Shown: positions 36,917-46,144 of the stretch, piece after piece
Layout: each line of letters opens with the position of its first letter
Numbering within the stretch: the first letter of the stretch is position 1
Assembly: GCF_035751725.1 (NCBI RefSeq)
Contig: NZ_CP142104.1
Coordinates: 2,046,001 to 2,110,000, forward strand
Direction: 5' to 3'
Source of the DNA: Pseudomonas frederiksbergensis
GTDB lineage: Bacteria > Pseudomonadota > Gammaproteobacteria > Pseudomonadales > Pseudomonadaceae
Length of the DNA stretch: 64,000 nt
The notes under the pieces: generated by a model
Told to the model about the DNA's origin: nothing
The model's input: the letters and a program-made list of their open reading frames with translations, nothing else
Databases searched by the model: none
Made by a program: the position numbers and the translations under genes

Positions 36917-38311
36917 CTATTCTTGGGCTATTTTCCGAGCGTCCAATGCCGACAGGCATTCGTCGATGGAGCGCTTTTGCGTCTCGGCGTACAGCGCCAG
37001 TTCATCGATGGTCGGCCGTTCCAGCGCTGCTTCGAACGCCTGTCGATTGGATTGCCCGGCATAGTGGCTCTGGGCGGCATCGCCCAGGTTCGACTGGAAT
37101 ATCCCGGCGGCGCTGACCGGCAGGAAATCTTCGTAGACCAGCGGTTCGGCGCGCAAATAGCGCTGTTCCAGCAAGCGCTCCAGCGAGATCGGCTGTTCCA
37201 GCGTGCCTTTGGCGGCAAGCCCCGCCGGTGTCACGAAATAGCGGAAGTAGGCCAGCGCTTGCCGGCGCAGCGCTTCGTGGTCATCCGGGAACTGGGCAAA
37301 GTGCTCTGCCATCAACGCGTTGTAGCGTTCGGCATTGGCTTCGTTGGGAAATTCGCCCAGGGCATCGCGCGCTGCGTTCAGCAACTGATCGTAGAGGGCC
37401 CGTCCTTTTGGCGTGAGGGCCGCGCCTCGTTGTTCGATTTCCCCGAAGCGGGCGCTGTGGCTGCCCTGGGATTGGTGTTGGTCAGTGAACGCGACGGGCT
37501 CGTCGAGCGCCTTGAAACTGGTCTGGCGCAGCAGGATAGGGCACTGGCGACGAGGCGGGCCCTCGACCACCGCTTTGGGTGTGATGCCATGCACCGGCAT
37601 CTGGGCCTGCACGATATCGATGTCCAGGGTACGCGGCGTCAGGTGGTTGATGTGCGGCCCCTTGAACGCCACCACGTCGGCGATCAGGCGATGCTGGGCG
37701 CTCAGTTGTCGATATTGCTCGGCGGTGACGGTGGCGCTGTGGTGCCAGCGAAAGGTTTCCAGCGCTTGCAATACAAACTCGTCAGCCTGGGATTGCGTCA
37801 GGCCGCCCTGGCGTTCGGCCAGTTCAATCAGTTCGAGAGCGCCCGGGGTAAAGATCTGACGCTTGGCCAGCACCGCCTCGGCAAAGGTCCGCAGTTCGCT
37901 GTTTTCGATCAGCTCCAGGCGCAGCAGCGAGGTAAATACCCGGAACGGGCTTATCTGCAGCGACGTTTCATGCACGGCGCGAAAAGCCGTCGAATGCACC
38001 GGGACCCCGGCTGGTGTCAGGTCGTAATAGCCCACCGGTTGCATGCCCATCACCGCAAACAGTCGGCCCAGCATCGCCAGTTCGGTGGCGGTCCCGACGC
38101 GGATCGCGCCATGGCGCTCCATGTCCAGGCGCTGGAGTTCACCGGTGCTGCGCAGGTGCTCGGCCAGCGATGGATCGTTGGTCAGGACCTGGGCGTTGGT
38201 TTGCTCAACCAGGCTCATCAATGCGCCATACAGCGGCACCTCGTCGCGGTACATGTCGGACATCGCCCTGGAAAAGCGTTGGCGGATCAAGTCGGGGCTG
38301 ACGAAGCTCAT
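36917..38311 (-). CDS. hglS: 2-oxoadipate dioxygenase/decarboxylase (HglS, DUF1338)
   Basis: This 464-residue protein of the VOC-fold DUF1338 family has the metal ligands expected for HglS: His in VPVHSTAF, His in GPHINHLTPR and Glu in FGEIEQRG. The enzyme converts 2-oxoadipate to D-2-hydroxyglutarate in the D-lysine/2-aminoadipate catabolic route. The ATG at 38311 has AGGA nine bases upstream and gives the usual family length. It stands alone, with no other lysine genes beside it. Confidence 0.85.
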   Translation of the reverse strand: MSFVSPDLIRQRFSRAMSDMYRDEVPLYGALMSLVEQTNAQVLTNDPSLAEHLRSTGELQRLDMERHGAIRVGTATELAMLGRLFAVMGMQPVGYYDLTPAGVPVHSTAFRAVHETSLQISPFRVFTSLLRLELIENSELRTFAEAVLAKRQIFTPGALELIELAERQGGLTQSQADEFVLQALETFRWHHSATVTAEQYRQLSAQHRLIADVVAFKGPHINHLTPRTLDIDIVQAQMPVHGITPKAVVEGPPRRQCPILLRQTSFKALDEPVAFTDQHQSQGSHSARFGEIEQRGAALTPKGRALYDQLLNAARDALGEFPNEANAERYNALMAEHFAQFPDDHEALRRQALAYFRYFVTPAGLAAKGTLEQPISLERLLEQRYLRAEPLVYEDFLPVSAAGIFQSNLGDAAQSHYAGQSNRQAFEAALERPTIDELALYAETQKRSIDECLSALDARKIAQE

Positions 38312-38449
38312 CGTGAGAATTCCTGGCGAGGGCTGTGGGAAAGTTGAACGAAAGATCGCAGCCTTCGCCAATGCCGGCAAACGAAGAATCTTCAGGACTT
38401 CATTCTCCCAGGGACTGATCGGCAGGCTCCCTCCCGGGCTGCACCTTGC

Positions 38450-39379
38450 TTACTGTCCCAAACCCTCGAGGAAGTCCCGATACAGCGCCGCGGTCTTGCC
38501 GGGTTTTTCAACCATCGGCATGTGGCCGACCCCGTCCCAGATTTCCACGCGCAGGTCGGCGATGCCCTTGCTCCAGACCGGCACGCTGCTGACGTCGATC
38601 AGCCGATCCTTGCGCCCCCAGAGCAACAACGACGGCGCCCGGATATCCCCCAGGCGAGGCTCCATCGGCGGGCTGGCGCGCAAGTCGACGAAGATCTCCG
38701 CCAACTCCTCCCGGCGCTGCTCGTAGCGTTGGGCCAGTGCGGCGAGTACGACGCTGGGCAGCCAGGGCGGGGAAGCCATGGTCATGGCGTAGAACGGCGC
38801 GAAATCATCCCGTGAATGAACCAGGAACGGGTTGTGGCCGGCGGCCAGGTGACGTTCCATGTCGCTGGGCTCGGGGGCCGTGACGCCGGCCGGGTCGATC
38901 AGCGCCAGGGTCAGCACCCGTTCAGGCGCAGTCGCCGCCAGCCACGCCGCGAGGTAGCCGCCCATGGAGTTGCCGATCACATGGACCTTGTCCAGGCCGC
39001 AGGCATCGAGCAATTCGACCACGCGCCGGGCCTGGGTCGGGATGTCGTAGCCGCCACCAGCCTTGAAGCCGGTTTCGCCATGGCCGGCCAAGTCCGGGAT
39101 GATCACCCGGTAGCGGTTGACGAAAGGTCGGGCGAAGCGCAGCCACAGGTTCTTGTCGGCGCTGTAGCCGTGCAGCATCAGGATGCTGCCGGATGCTTCA
39201 TAGGGCCCGCCTTGCCAGGTGGACACGGTCATTTCGCTGATGGGCACGGTGATTTTGTGCAGCCGATACAGGCGCGCCTCCAGAGCCATGCCCAAGTCAT
39301 ACAGCACGTGGCCGATGCCTGGATACGTCAACCAGCTCCAGGCGATGAACACGGCGAGCACTACCCACAACACCAGCAT
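38450..39379 (-). CDS. Alpha/beta hydrolase with N-terminal membrane anchor
   Basis: This 309-residue protein has an N-terminal hydrophobic helix (LWVVLAVFIAWSWL), then LMLHGYSADKNLWLRF, PDLAGHGE, nucleophile elbow GNSMGG, the acidic residue in WGRKDRLID and His in GVGHMPMVEKP. It looks like a membrane-tethered lipase/esterase of the LipH/AbhD type. It is monocistronic, ending 138 bases from hglS. Substrate unknown. Confidence 0.75.
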   Translation of the reverse strand: MLVLWVVLAVFIAWSWLTYPGIGHVLYDLGMALEARLYRLHKITVPISEMTVSTWQGGPYEASGSILMLHGYSADKNLWLRFARPFVNRYRVIIPDLAGHGETGFKAGGGYDIPTQARRVVELLDACGLDKVHVIGNSMGGYLAAWLAATAPERVLTLALIDPAGVTAPEPSDMERHLAAGHNPFLVHSRDDFAPFYAMTMASPPWLPSVVLAALAQRYEQRREELAEIFVDLRASPPMEPRLGDIRAPSLLLWGRKDRLIDVSSVPVWSKGIADLRVEIWDGVGHMPMVEKPGKTAALYRDFLEGLGQ

Positions 39380-39677
39380 GTCTTGCCCCCCATGGGTTAC
39401 GTAGGATTGTTGACCCGCGGGTCGAGCCGACGGATCAGGTGTTACGTAAGTGAAGCTGAAACCTTGGGATATCGCGACGACAGGTGTGCATTTGCTTTGA
39501 TACGCGTTGTGTCGGACAGCAGGTTCTCCATCTCATGTATAGCCAAGATCCGCCAAGGACCGCTTCGCCTTGCACAAGAAATACCCCTCCAGTGAGTAAT
39601 GGCTATTTGACTGCACCCTGATAGACTGCAGTCACCCCATCCCGGGAACTCGGGAGACCTGCGGTGCAGAGGCCTCT
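39380..39677. other. Divergent intergenic region, no gene seen
   Basis: This region of 298 bases separates the minus-strand hydrolase from the plus-strand cyclase. It must hold both promoters. A CCCGGGAACTCGGG palindrome-like stretch lies near 39642-39655. I see no ORF with a ribosome site and no clear promoter match. Confidence 0.5.
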
Positions 39678-40754
39678 ATGCAAAAAACCGGAAAAAAGGG
39701 ACTCTCGCTGGCCAGGAGGCTATACACATCGCGCATCCTGGGCCTGGCGTTGGGGTTGCTGCTGGTCAGTGCCGCCGTCTATCCCCTTGACCCGGCGCCC
39801 TGGGTCTGGGGCTTGTTGCTGTTCAATGGCCTGCTCTGGCCACACCTCTCTTATCAATGGGCCCGTCGTTCGGCGGTGCCGTACCACGCTGAACACCGCA
39901 ACCTGTTGATCGACGCGTTGCTCGGCGGATTCTGGGTCGCGGCGATGCAGTTCAATCCGCTGCCTACGGCCGTCACGTTGGCGATGATGTCGATGAACAA
40001 CGTCGCGATTGGCGGCCTGCGTTTCCTGCTGGCCGGCGCGCTGGCCCAAGTGGCTGGCATTGCATTGGGGAGCGTGGTCTTCCCCTTGACCAGCGTGCCC
40101 ATGACCAGCCCGACGCAGCTCTATGCCTGTCTGCCGCTGCTGTGCCTTTATCCGCTGGCGCTGGGTTGGATCTGCTTTCGCCAGGCCTACACCCTGGGCC
40201 GGCAGAAGCGTGAGTTGCTGGCGCTGAGCCGTACCGACAGCCTTACCGGACTGCTCAACCATGGCGCCTGGAAAGATCGACTCAATGAAGAATTCCAGCG
40301 CTGCCTGCGCCATCCACCAGACGAGGCCCTGGGCGCGATCGCGCTGATCGACATCGACCATTTCAAAGCCATCAACGACACCTACGGCCACGGCGCCGGT
40401 GACGTGGTACTGCGCCAGCTCGGCAAGCTGCTCAGGCAGAATCTGCGGGCTGCCGACATTGTCGGGCGCTACGGTGGCGACGAGTTTTGCGTGATCCTGC
40501 CGGACCTGACCTTGCACAAGGCGGTGCAGGCCATGGACGGCTTGCGCGAGCGCTTCGCCACGTTGGCCTACGAGCAGGACCCGGCGTTGAAAGTGAGCCT
40601 GAGCATCGGCCTGGCAGCCTTCAACCCGGCTTATGGCGATGCGACGGCATGGTTCAATGACGCCGATCAACTGCTTTATGAAGCCAAGTCCAGTGGGCGC
40701 AACCGAGTTGTCTGTCAGCGACATCTGCCAAAGTTGGAGGCGTCGACGGTCTAG
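39678..40754 (+). CDS. MASE2-domain diguanylate cyclase
   Basis: This 358-residue protein has an N-terminal MASE2-type membrane sensor (about five helices, residues 15-165). A GGDEF domain follows with LSRTDSLTGLLNHGAW, IDIDHFKAINDTYGHGAGD and an intact active site YGGDEF. The product-inhibition I-site RAAD lies five residues before GGDEF. It should make cyclic di-GMP at the inner membrane, resembling AdrA/DgcC. Raised c-di-GMP commonly stimulates EPS production, but a link with the EPS operon here is only a suggestion. Confidence 0.87.
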   Translation: MQKTGKKGLSLARRLYTSRILGLALGLLLVSAAVYPLDPAPWVWGLLLFNGLLWPHLSYQWARRSAVPYHAEHRNLLIDALLGGFWVAAMQFNPLPTAVTLAMMSMNNVAIGGLRFLLAGALAQVAGIALGSVVFPLTSVPMTSPTQLYACLPLLCLYPLALGWICFRQAYTLGRQKRELLALSRTDSLTGLLNHGAWKDRLNEEFQRCLRHPPDEALGAIALIDIDHFKAINDTYGHGAGDVVLRQLGKLLRQNLRAADIVGRYGGDEFCVILPDLTLHKAVQAMDGLRERFATLAYEQDPALKVSLSIGLAAFNPAYGDATAWFNDADQLLYEAKSSGRNRVVCQRHLPKLEASTV

Positions 40755-40828
40755 AGCCTTGGCGTATTGTCGGGTAGGGTGCCCCTTGGTCTCTCTAGAG
40801 TATTTCCCGACGAAACAAGGATGAAATC

Positions 40829-42067
40829 ATGACCGTTACCGCTCGTCGCTCCCGTCTCGCCGTCAGTCTTGGCCTGAGCCTGGCCCTTGGCGCTTTCGCC
40901 CCCGCTGCCTTCGCGCAACCCCATCAGCAAGTCTTGACCCATGCCGAACAGTACAAGGGCGAGGCCCTGAAACTGCTGGAACGGCTGGTGAACATCGACT
41001 CCGGTTCCGGTTATGTGCCGGGGCTGACCCAGGTCGGCGACATTGCCATTGATGAGTTGCACAAGCTCGGCGCCACTATCGAGAAAGTGCCGAATTCGGA
41101 CGGCACCCAGCATGTCCTGGCGACATTCAAGGGCACCGGCAAGGCGAAGATCCTGCTGATGGCCCACATGGACACGGTGTTCAAGGAAGGCTCCGCCGCC
41201 GAGCGGCCTTTTCATATCAAGGATGGCCGGGCCTACGGGCCGGGTGTGATGGACGACAAGGGCGGTATCGTCGCCGGGATCTATGCATTGAAAGTGCTAA
41301 AGAACCTGGACTTCAAGAACTACGCGCAGATCACGTTCCTGCTCGACGCCAGCGAAGAAACCGGCTCGGACGTCGCCACCGACCTGATCAAGAAAACCGC
41401 CAAGGCCCATGACGTGACCCTCAACCTTGAACCGGGTCGTCCGGCGGACGGTTTGGTGGTGTGGCGCAAGGGCAGCGCAACCGCCCTGGTGGAGGTCAAG
41501 GGCAAGGCGGCCCACGCCGGTGTGGCGCCGGAGCTGGGGCGCAACGCCGCGATGGAAGCGGCGCACCAGATCCTGCAACTGGGCAAGCTCGGCGACGCGG
41601 AGAAGAAAACCACCATCAACTTCACCGTGCTGAAGGCCGGCGATCGGACCAATGTGATTCCTGACCAGGCAACGGCGAAGGCCGACGTGCGCGCAGCGGT
41701 GCCGGAGGAGTTCGATCGCATCGAAAAAGATCTCGCCCGAGTCTCGAAGGACAAACTGATCGCCGAGACCGAAGTCACCACCAGCCTGCAGCGCGGTTTG
41801 CCGCCGATGCCGCAGACGAAGGAGTCGGATCGATTGATGGCGATGGCCCAGGGCATCTATGGCGAACTGGGGCGCAAACTCACCGAAGAGGGCAGCGGCG
41901 GGGCGGCGGATGCCAGCCTCTCGGCTGGGGTTGGCACACCGACATTGGATGGTTTTGGCATCGTCGGCGGCAATATTCATACGCCGCAGGAATACGCCGA
42001 GGTCGAGAGCATGGTGCCGAGGATTTATCTGCTGTCGCGGATGATTATGGAATTGGCGGGGCGGTAG
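40829..42067 (+). CDS. Secreted M20 metallopeptidase, carboxypeptidase G2-like
   Basis: This 412-residue protein has a Sec signal peptide ending PAAFA-Q. Dinuclear zinc ligands are visible in MAHMDTV, GVMDDKGG, DASEETGS, LEPGR and NIHTPQEYAE; the catalytic Glu is in the EE pair. A lid domain lies in the middle. The sequence closely resembles carboxypeptidase G2, which removes C-terminal glutamate from folates and peptides in the periplasm. It is followed directly by a REP palindrome. Confidence 0.85.
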   Translation: MTVTARRSRLAVSLGLSLALGAFAPAAFAQPHQQVLTHAEQYKGEALKLLERLVNIDSGSGYVPGLTQVGDIAIDELHKLGATIEKVPNSDGTQHVLATFKGTGKAKILLMAHMDTVFKEGSAAERPFHIKDGRAYGPGVMDDKGGIVAGIYALKVLKNLDFKNYAQITFLLDASEETGSDVATDLIKKTAKAHDVTLNLEPGRPADGLVVWRKGSATALVEVKGKAAHAGVAPELGRNAAMEAAHQILQLGKLGDAEKKTTINFTVLKAGDRTNVIPDQATAKADVRAAVPEEFDRIEKDLARVSKDKLIAETEVTTSLQRGLPPMPQTKESDRLMAMAQGIYGELGRKLTEEGSGGAADASLSAGVGTPTLDGFGIVGGNIHTPQEYAEVESMVPRIYLLSRMIMELAGR

Positions 42068-42079
42068 CAGGATGGCTTC

Positions 42080-42109
42080 TGTGGCGAGGGAACTTGCTCC
42101 CTCGCCACA
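42080..42109. repeat. REP palindrome
   Basis: Arms TGTGGCGAGGGA and TCCCTCGCCACA (12 bp, perfect) flank the loop ACTTGC. It lies between the convergent peptidase and DUF6124 genes and probably protects both 3' ends or limits read-through. Confidence 0.85.
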
Positions 42110-42128
42110 GGGGGATGCGTTGCTTGGG

Positions 42129-42467
42129 CTAGCGCGGGTCGACGTTATCCAGCGCTCGATTCGCCAGCAGTCCGCCCAGTTCGATCAGTTGCAGGATGCC
42201 CAGGGCCACGTGCCGGCGCGAGCCGTCCAGGTCGAAGGCCAGGTCATTGATCATCGCGTTGGCCGAGGCCAGGGTTTCGCTGAGATTGGCGAGCAGGGAC
42301 TCGGTGTCGATGCCGTTGATGAGGGTGAAGAGCTGGCTTGGGTCGGTTTGCGGTTTGCTGGATGTGGGTTTCAGGTAGTAATCGAGGGCGCGGTCTGCCG
42401 CCGCTTTGTCGAGTGCTTCCGAGTCGGCTGGATCGTTGTCCGGCGGGTTTGGGGTTGCTTTGAACAT
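42129..42467 (-). CDS. DUF6124 family protein
   Basis: This 112-residue protein starts MFKATPNPPDNDP. It contains AADRALDYYLKP, INGIDTESLLANLSETLASAN and a helical C-terminus with GILQLIELGGLLAN. This is a Pseudomonas-restricted family found in several copies per genome, with no known function. AAGGAG lies seven bases before the ATG. It is preceded by a long structured leader (42468-42780). Confidence 0.78.
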   Translation of the reverse strand: MFKATPNPPDNDPADSEALDKAAADRALDYYLKPTSSKPQTDPSQLFTLINGIDTESLLANLSETLASANAMINDLAFDLDGSRRHVALGILQLIELGGLLANRALDNVDPR

Positions 42468-42780
42468 GATGAAACTCCTTGGTAATGGGAGCCACAACCC
42501 TTTGCTACCAAACATTGGGTGGCGGCTATACGCAGGTTGGTAGACCGGGTACCAAGGCAAACCCAGCGCGCCGCAAGGCGCCCCGCGCACAGCCGCCATA
42601 ATAAATATGCCGGAGCTGTGCGCCTTAGTTTTACCCGGGCTACCAAACCCGATCGCTGATTTTCAGCGACCGAGCAACAGTAAAGCCCACCCTCAAGGCG
42701 CACAAGCCAGCGGATTCTGGCGTAGTCGTAGGCAAAGGCGCAAGACGCTGGAGTTCGTTCCTACACCAAGGTAATTAAAA
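42468..42780 (-). promoter_or_regulatory. Long structured 5' leader of the DUF6124 gene
   Basis: About 310 bases upstream of the gene hold several inverted repeats. These include GCGCACAGC (42585-42593) / GCTGTGCGC (42615-42623) and TCGCTGA-TTT-TCAGCGA (42653-42669). The leader also has repeated GGTAGC/GGTACC-like boxes (near 42503, 42530, 42548 and 42640). Similar leaders recur before DUF6124/DUF3077 genes in Pseudomonas, from memory. This suggests a cis-acting RNA or a dispersed repeat carrying the gene. Confidence 0.5.
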
Positions 42781-42797
42781 TAAACGCAACAGCTTTT

Positions 42798-42927
42798 TGG
42801 CGAGGGGATTTATCCCCGTTAGGCTGCAAAGCAGCCTCAAAGTCGCGACGCGGTCCATAGCTGGGATGTCTGCGAAGCCAGGTTTCACGGCCGCTGCGCA
42901 GCCCTGCGGGGATAAATCTCCTCGCCA
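42798..42927. repeat. REP doublet (REPIN-like) with long inverted arms
   Basis: The 20-base arms (42798-42817 and 42908-42927) are inverted and differ at one base. Each starts or ends with TGGCGAGG/CCTCGCCA. Inner GCTGC-rich hairpins are also present. Two REPs in opposite orientation about 90 bases apart form a typical mobile-type REPIN, located between the DUF6124 leader and the PstS-OmpA gene. Confidence 0.8.
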
Positions 42928-42959
42928 CAAGAGCGGGTTAGGCGTTGATGGCGTCGTTG

Positions 42960-44294
42960 CTAATAAACCCAAACCTCCACCCGCCGATTGCGAACCCTTC
43001 CTTCATCCTCACTATTGGCCGCCACCGGCATCAACGCGCCAAACCCGCGTACCTCGCGCAACGTCACGCCGTATTTGACCAGTTCGCGCCGCACCGCCAT
43101 GGCCCGCAGCCTGGACAACAGGTCGGCTCGCGCCGGGTCGTCCTTGAGGTCGCCGAACCCTACGAGGGTCACGCGTCGGTCGGCCTTGCCGTGCTGCTTG
43201 ATGTAGTCAAGCACGCGGCCCAGGTCTTGTTGGGCCTTGCTGTCGAGGCTGGCGCTGCCTTCTTCGAAACGGAAATTCACAGTCAGGCGCTGGGCATGGC
43301 GGCTCAGGGCCTGGTACCCCTCCGGCATCAGTGCGTTGGGGACGACAGCCATGGCCTGTACGGTCTGGGCGATGAAGCCGTTCGCTGCAACGATGGCCTG
43401 GCCCTGTTCACCTTGGGTGAAGTCCACCAGAGCTTCGGCCCAGGGATTGGCTTGCAGCGTGGGTAAGTAAAAGAACAAGCGCCGGGACAGGGGATAGTCC
43501 TCGGTGGCGATCAGGTTGTTCAGCGGCAACATGGGCTGGGAGGCACCGTCGACAATCGCCAGGGGCTTGGCTTGTCGCACATAGGGCAAACCGATAAAAC
43601 CGATGCCCTGTGGGTCCTGGCTGACAGCGTCCGACAATTGCTCGCTGGATTCGAAGCGCCTGGCTGTAGGATCCAGCTTTTTGCCTTGTCGGTTGAGTAC
43701 CAGTTCCTTGAAGGTATCGTAGGTTCCGGATTGCTCATCCCGCGCGTACAAATGAATCGGCCCGCCGACGCCACCCACGGATTCCCAGGTCTTGGCCTCG
43801 CCGCTGAAAATGCGCGCCAGTTGCACGGTATCGAGCTGACGCAGTGGGTTTTGCGGGTGGAGGATGATCGCCAGGCCGTCGATGGCGATGACTTGCTCGG
43901 ATGCAGGACTTTTCAGATCGCCAAGGGCCGCCAGTTCCTTCAGTTCGCTGTCCTTGATCGGCCGGGAAGACGCGGCCAGGTCGGCGTTGGCTTGCTTGAG
44001 GGCGATGAACCCGGTGCTGGAGCCGTGGGCGGCGATGTCGATGGTGACTCGCTGGCCGTCTGCGGTTTGCCCGACAATGCGTTGCTCGTTGTCGCGACCG
44101 GTGATTTCGGTGCTGACCTTGAGCAACCCCTGGTCTTCCATCAGCCCGCGGACGAGGGCCGGCGCCAACGCCGCGCCGATGGTGTTGGAACCCTGGAGGC
44201 GCAGGGCAGGGCCGTGATCAGGAATGGGCAGACGGCTGCTCCATGCCACGCATGGCAGCCAGAGGCCGAGGAAAAACACAACGCACAGCCGCAT
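42960..44294 (-). CDS. PstS-like phosphate-binding domain fused to OmpA domain
   Basis: This 444-residue secreted protein has a signal peptide (about 1-19). Its PstS-like domain has LQGSNTIGAALAP, AHGSSTGF, ARDEQSGTYDTF and FIGLPYV. A C-terminal OmpA/MotB-like domain follows (about 325-444) with FGDLKDD, LSRLRAMAVRRELVKYGV and RNRRVEVWVY. Asp in GFGD and Arg in LSxLRA match peptidoglycan-binding positions. It likely binds phosphate or another anion in the periplasm while attached to peptidoglycan. No pst transport genes are adjacent. Confidence 0.83.
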   Translation of the reverse strand: MRLCVVFFLGLWLPCVAWSSRLPIPDHGPALRLQGSNTIGAALAPALVRGLMEDQGLLKVSTEITGRDNEQRIVGQTADGQRVTIDIAAHGSSTGFIALKQANADLAASSRPIKDSELKELAALGDLKSPASEQVIAIDGLAIILHPQNPLRQLDTVQLARIFSGEAKTWESVGGVGGPIHLYARDEQSGTYDTFKELVLNRQGKKLDPTARRFESSEQLSDAVSQDPQGIGFIGLPYVRQAKPLAIVDGASQPMLPLNNLIATEDYPLSRRLFFYLPTLQANPWAEALVDFTQGEQGQAIVAANGFIAQTVQAMAVVPNALMPEGYQALSRHAQRLTVNFRFEEGSASLDSKAQQDLGRVLDYIKQHGKADRRVTLVGFGDLKDDPARADLLSRLRAMAVRRELVKYGVTLREVRGFGALMPVAANSEDEGRVRNRRVEVWVY

Positions 44295-44397
44295 GCCGAC
44301 ACCTTGGGAAACCAGGGAAGTGCCGGAAGATTAAGTCAGTCGGGTTACTGAAAGATGACAGGGAAGCGACGCACGTCGAATGACCGGCGCGGTCAGG

Positions 44398-44425
44398 TGT
44401 GGGAGCGAGCAGGCTCGGTCCCACA
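44398..44425. repeat. REP palindrome before xthA end
   Basis: TGTGGGAGCGAGC and GCTCGGTCCCACA form an imperfect palindrome of the TGTGGGAGCG family. It lies between the end of xthA (minus) and the start of the upstream-facing PstS-OmpA gene. Confidence 0.75.
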
Positions 44426-44446
44426 GGGACAGGGCAGTCGCTTGGA

Positions 44447-45259
44447 TCAGCTCAATTGCAACCAGATCGGCGCATGATCCGACGGTTTTTCCATGCCTCG
44501 CAATTCATAGTCCACGCCAGCATCCTTGACCCGTGGCAGCAGGCCCTGGGACGCCAGGATCAAGTCGATGCGCAGGCCGCGCTTGGGCTCGTCTTCGAAA
44601 CCGCGGCTGCGGTAGTCGAACCAGCTGAAGCGGTCGGTGACGTCCGGGTTCAGGTGACGGAAGCTGTCCACCAGGCCCCAGTTCTTCAGGCGGGCCATCC
44701 ACTCGCGCTCTTCCGGCAGGAAGCTGCATTTGCCGGTCTTCAGCCAGCGCTTCATGTTGTCCGGGCCGATGCCGATGTCGCAGTCTTCCGGCGAAATATT
44801 CACATCGCCCATCACCACGACCGGTTGCTCGTTGCTGAAGCGTGTTTCCAGCAACTGCTGCAAGTCATTGTAGAAGCGTTCCTTGGCCGGGAATTTGGTG
44901 GGGTGATCACGGCTTTCACCTTGTGGGAAATAACCGTTCATGACGGTCACCGGCACACCATTGGCATCGGCAAAGGTGCCCCAGATGAAACGCCGCTGGG
45001 CATCTTCCTCGTCGGTCTCGAAGCCTTTGTGCAGCGTCAGTGGCGGCTGGCGCGAGAGCAGGGCGACACCGTAGTGGCCTTTCTGACCGTGGTAATGCAC
45101 GTGATAACCCAGGGCTTGCACCTCGGCCAGTGGGAACTGTTCATCGTGGACCTTGGTTTCCTGCAACCCGATCACGTCCGGCTGGTGCTTGTCGATCAGT
45201 GCCGCCAACTGATGGGGACGGGCTCGCAGGCCGTTGATGTTGAAGGAGACGATCTTCAT
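44447..45259 (-). CDS. xthA: Exodeoxyribonuclease III
   Basis: This 270-residue AP endonuclease/3'-5' exonuclease has the metal and catalytic motifs [19 protein letters not shown] (metal Glu), NGYFPQGE (Tyr), [14 protein letters not shown] (Asp, Asn), RIDLILAS (Asp) and SDHAPIWL (His). It repairs abasic and oxidised ends in the cytoplasm. The ATG at 45259 has AGGA nine bases upstream and gives the normal length. It is monocistronic. Confidence 0.92.
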   Translation of the reverse strand: MKIVSFNINGLRARPHQLAALIDKHQPDVIGLQETKVHDEQFPLAEVQALGYHVHYHGQKGHYGVALLSRQPPLTLHKGFETDEEDAQRRFIWGTFADANGVPVTVMNGYFPQGESRDHPTKFPAKERFYNDLQQLLETRFSNEQPVVVMGDVNISPEDCDIGIGPDNMKRWLKTGKCSFLPEEREWMARLKNWGLVDSFRHLNPDVTDRFSWFDYRSRGFEDEPKRGLRIDLILASQGLLPRVKDAGVDYELRGMEKPSDHAPIWLQLS

Positions 45260-45434
45260 GGTCGGCTGTCCTGGCAAAACTGCGATGCTAGCTGACATGT
45301 GGGAACGGGGCTAGCGTGGCAGTAGGACAAATGCACTGCTAATGTCCTTGGCATGTAGGAACGATCGCAACCCTGTCGGGTTCGTAGTCAATAAGAGCAG
45401 GGCCTCACCGAGCCCGCCCAGGAGACGCAACGCC

Positions 45435-46079
45435 ATGCCTGAAACCGCCAATGCTGATATCCACATGCTCGACAGCGGTTATTCCCGCGAAGCGCGTTCA
45501 TTGTTGTACCAGGCTTATCGCCACGAGCCGACCTTCAGCTACCTGTTCGAGTCCGAGCGTCCCGGGTATGAACAGCGGGTGCGAGCGACAGTGCGAGAGC
45601 TGGTCAAGCAGCATTTCTTCCAGGATCTGCCGGCAATCGGCCTGTTGGTCAACGACCGTCTGATCGGCATCGCCCTGATCGCGCCGCCGCAGCGCCGCCT
45701 GGGCATTACCGAAAGTTGGGCCTGGCGCCTGCGCATGGTGCTGAGCACTGGGTTTCGCTGTACCCGACGGTACTTGGAATATCACGCATCGGTGCTGGCC
45801 TGCCTGCCATCGGACTCGGTCCATGTGTTGCCGTTGCTCGGGGTGCACCCACAATTCCAGGGCAAACACTATGGCGAGCAGTTGCTCGAAGCGGTGCATA
45901 ACTGGTGTGCGGTGGATGAACATTCCCAAGGCGTGGTGCTGGACACCGGCAACCCACGCTATCTCGACTTCTATAAGCGCCAGGGTTATGAGGAAATTGG
46001 CGAAGTTGCGGTAGGACCTGTCCGCGAGCATGTGTTCTTTCATGCAAACCCGCAGGTTCTGCAGAGCGCGACAGCTTAG
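45435..46079 (+). CDS. GNAT family acetyltransferase
   Basis: This 214-residue GNAT protein has the acetyl-CoA-binding motif in HVLPLLGVHPQFQGKHYGEQLL, shown by LGVHPQFQGKHYG (Q/R-x-x-G-x-G/A-like), then VLDTGNPRYLDFYKRQGYEEI, the usual motif B end. AGGAG lies ten bases before the ATG. No substrate can be inferred. It precedes tamA by 65 bases on the same strand. Confidence 0.78.
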   Translation: MPETANADIHMLDSGYSREARSLLYQAYRHEPTFSYLFESERPGYEQRVRATVRELVKQHFFQDLPAIGLLVNDRLIGIALIAPPQRRLGITESWAWRLRMVLSTGFRCTRRYLEYHASVLACLPSDSVHVLPLLGVHPQFQGKHYGEQLLEAVHNWCAVDEHSQGVVLDTGNPRYLDFYKRQGYEEIGEVAVGPVREHVFFHANPQVLQSATA

Positions 46080-46144
46080 TCGCACGAACTTTTGGGAATC
46101 GTCTGGCTCTATCAGGCTCCCAACCTCGTGATAGCATCCGCGCC

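Noticed and set aside
36917..38380. Longer start for hglS at 38380
   Set aside because: The ATG at 38311 has a Shine-Dalgarno sequence and gives the usual family length.
39600..39660. TTGACT...TAGACT as a promoter for the cyclase gene
   Set aside because: The spacing is only nine bases, far too short for a sigma-70 promoter.
42371..42703. Minus-strand ORFs inside the DUF6124 leader
   Set aside because: They read through inverted repeats and REP-like boxes. The region is better explained as a structured non-coding leader.
42798..42927. Possible CRISPR-like or insertion-sequence end repeats
   Set aside because: There are only two inverted copies with REP core sequence, no spacer array, no transposase and no target duplication.
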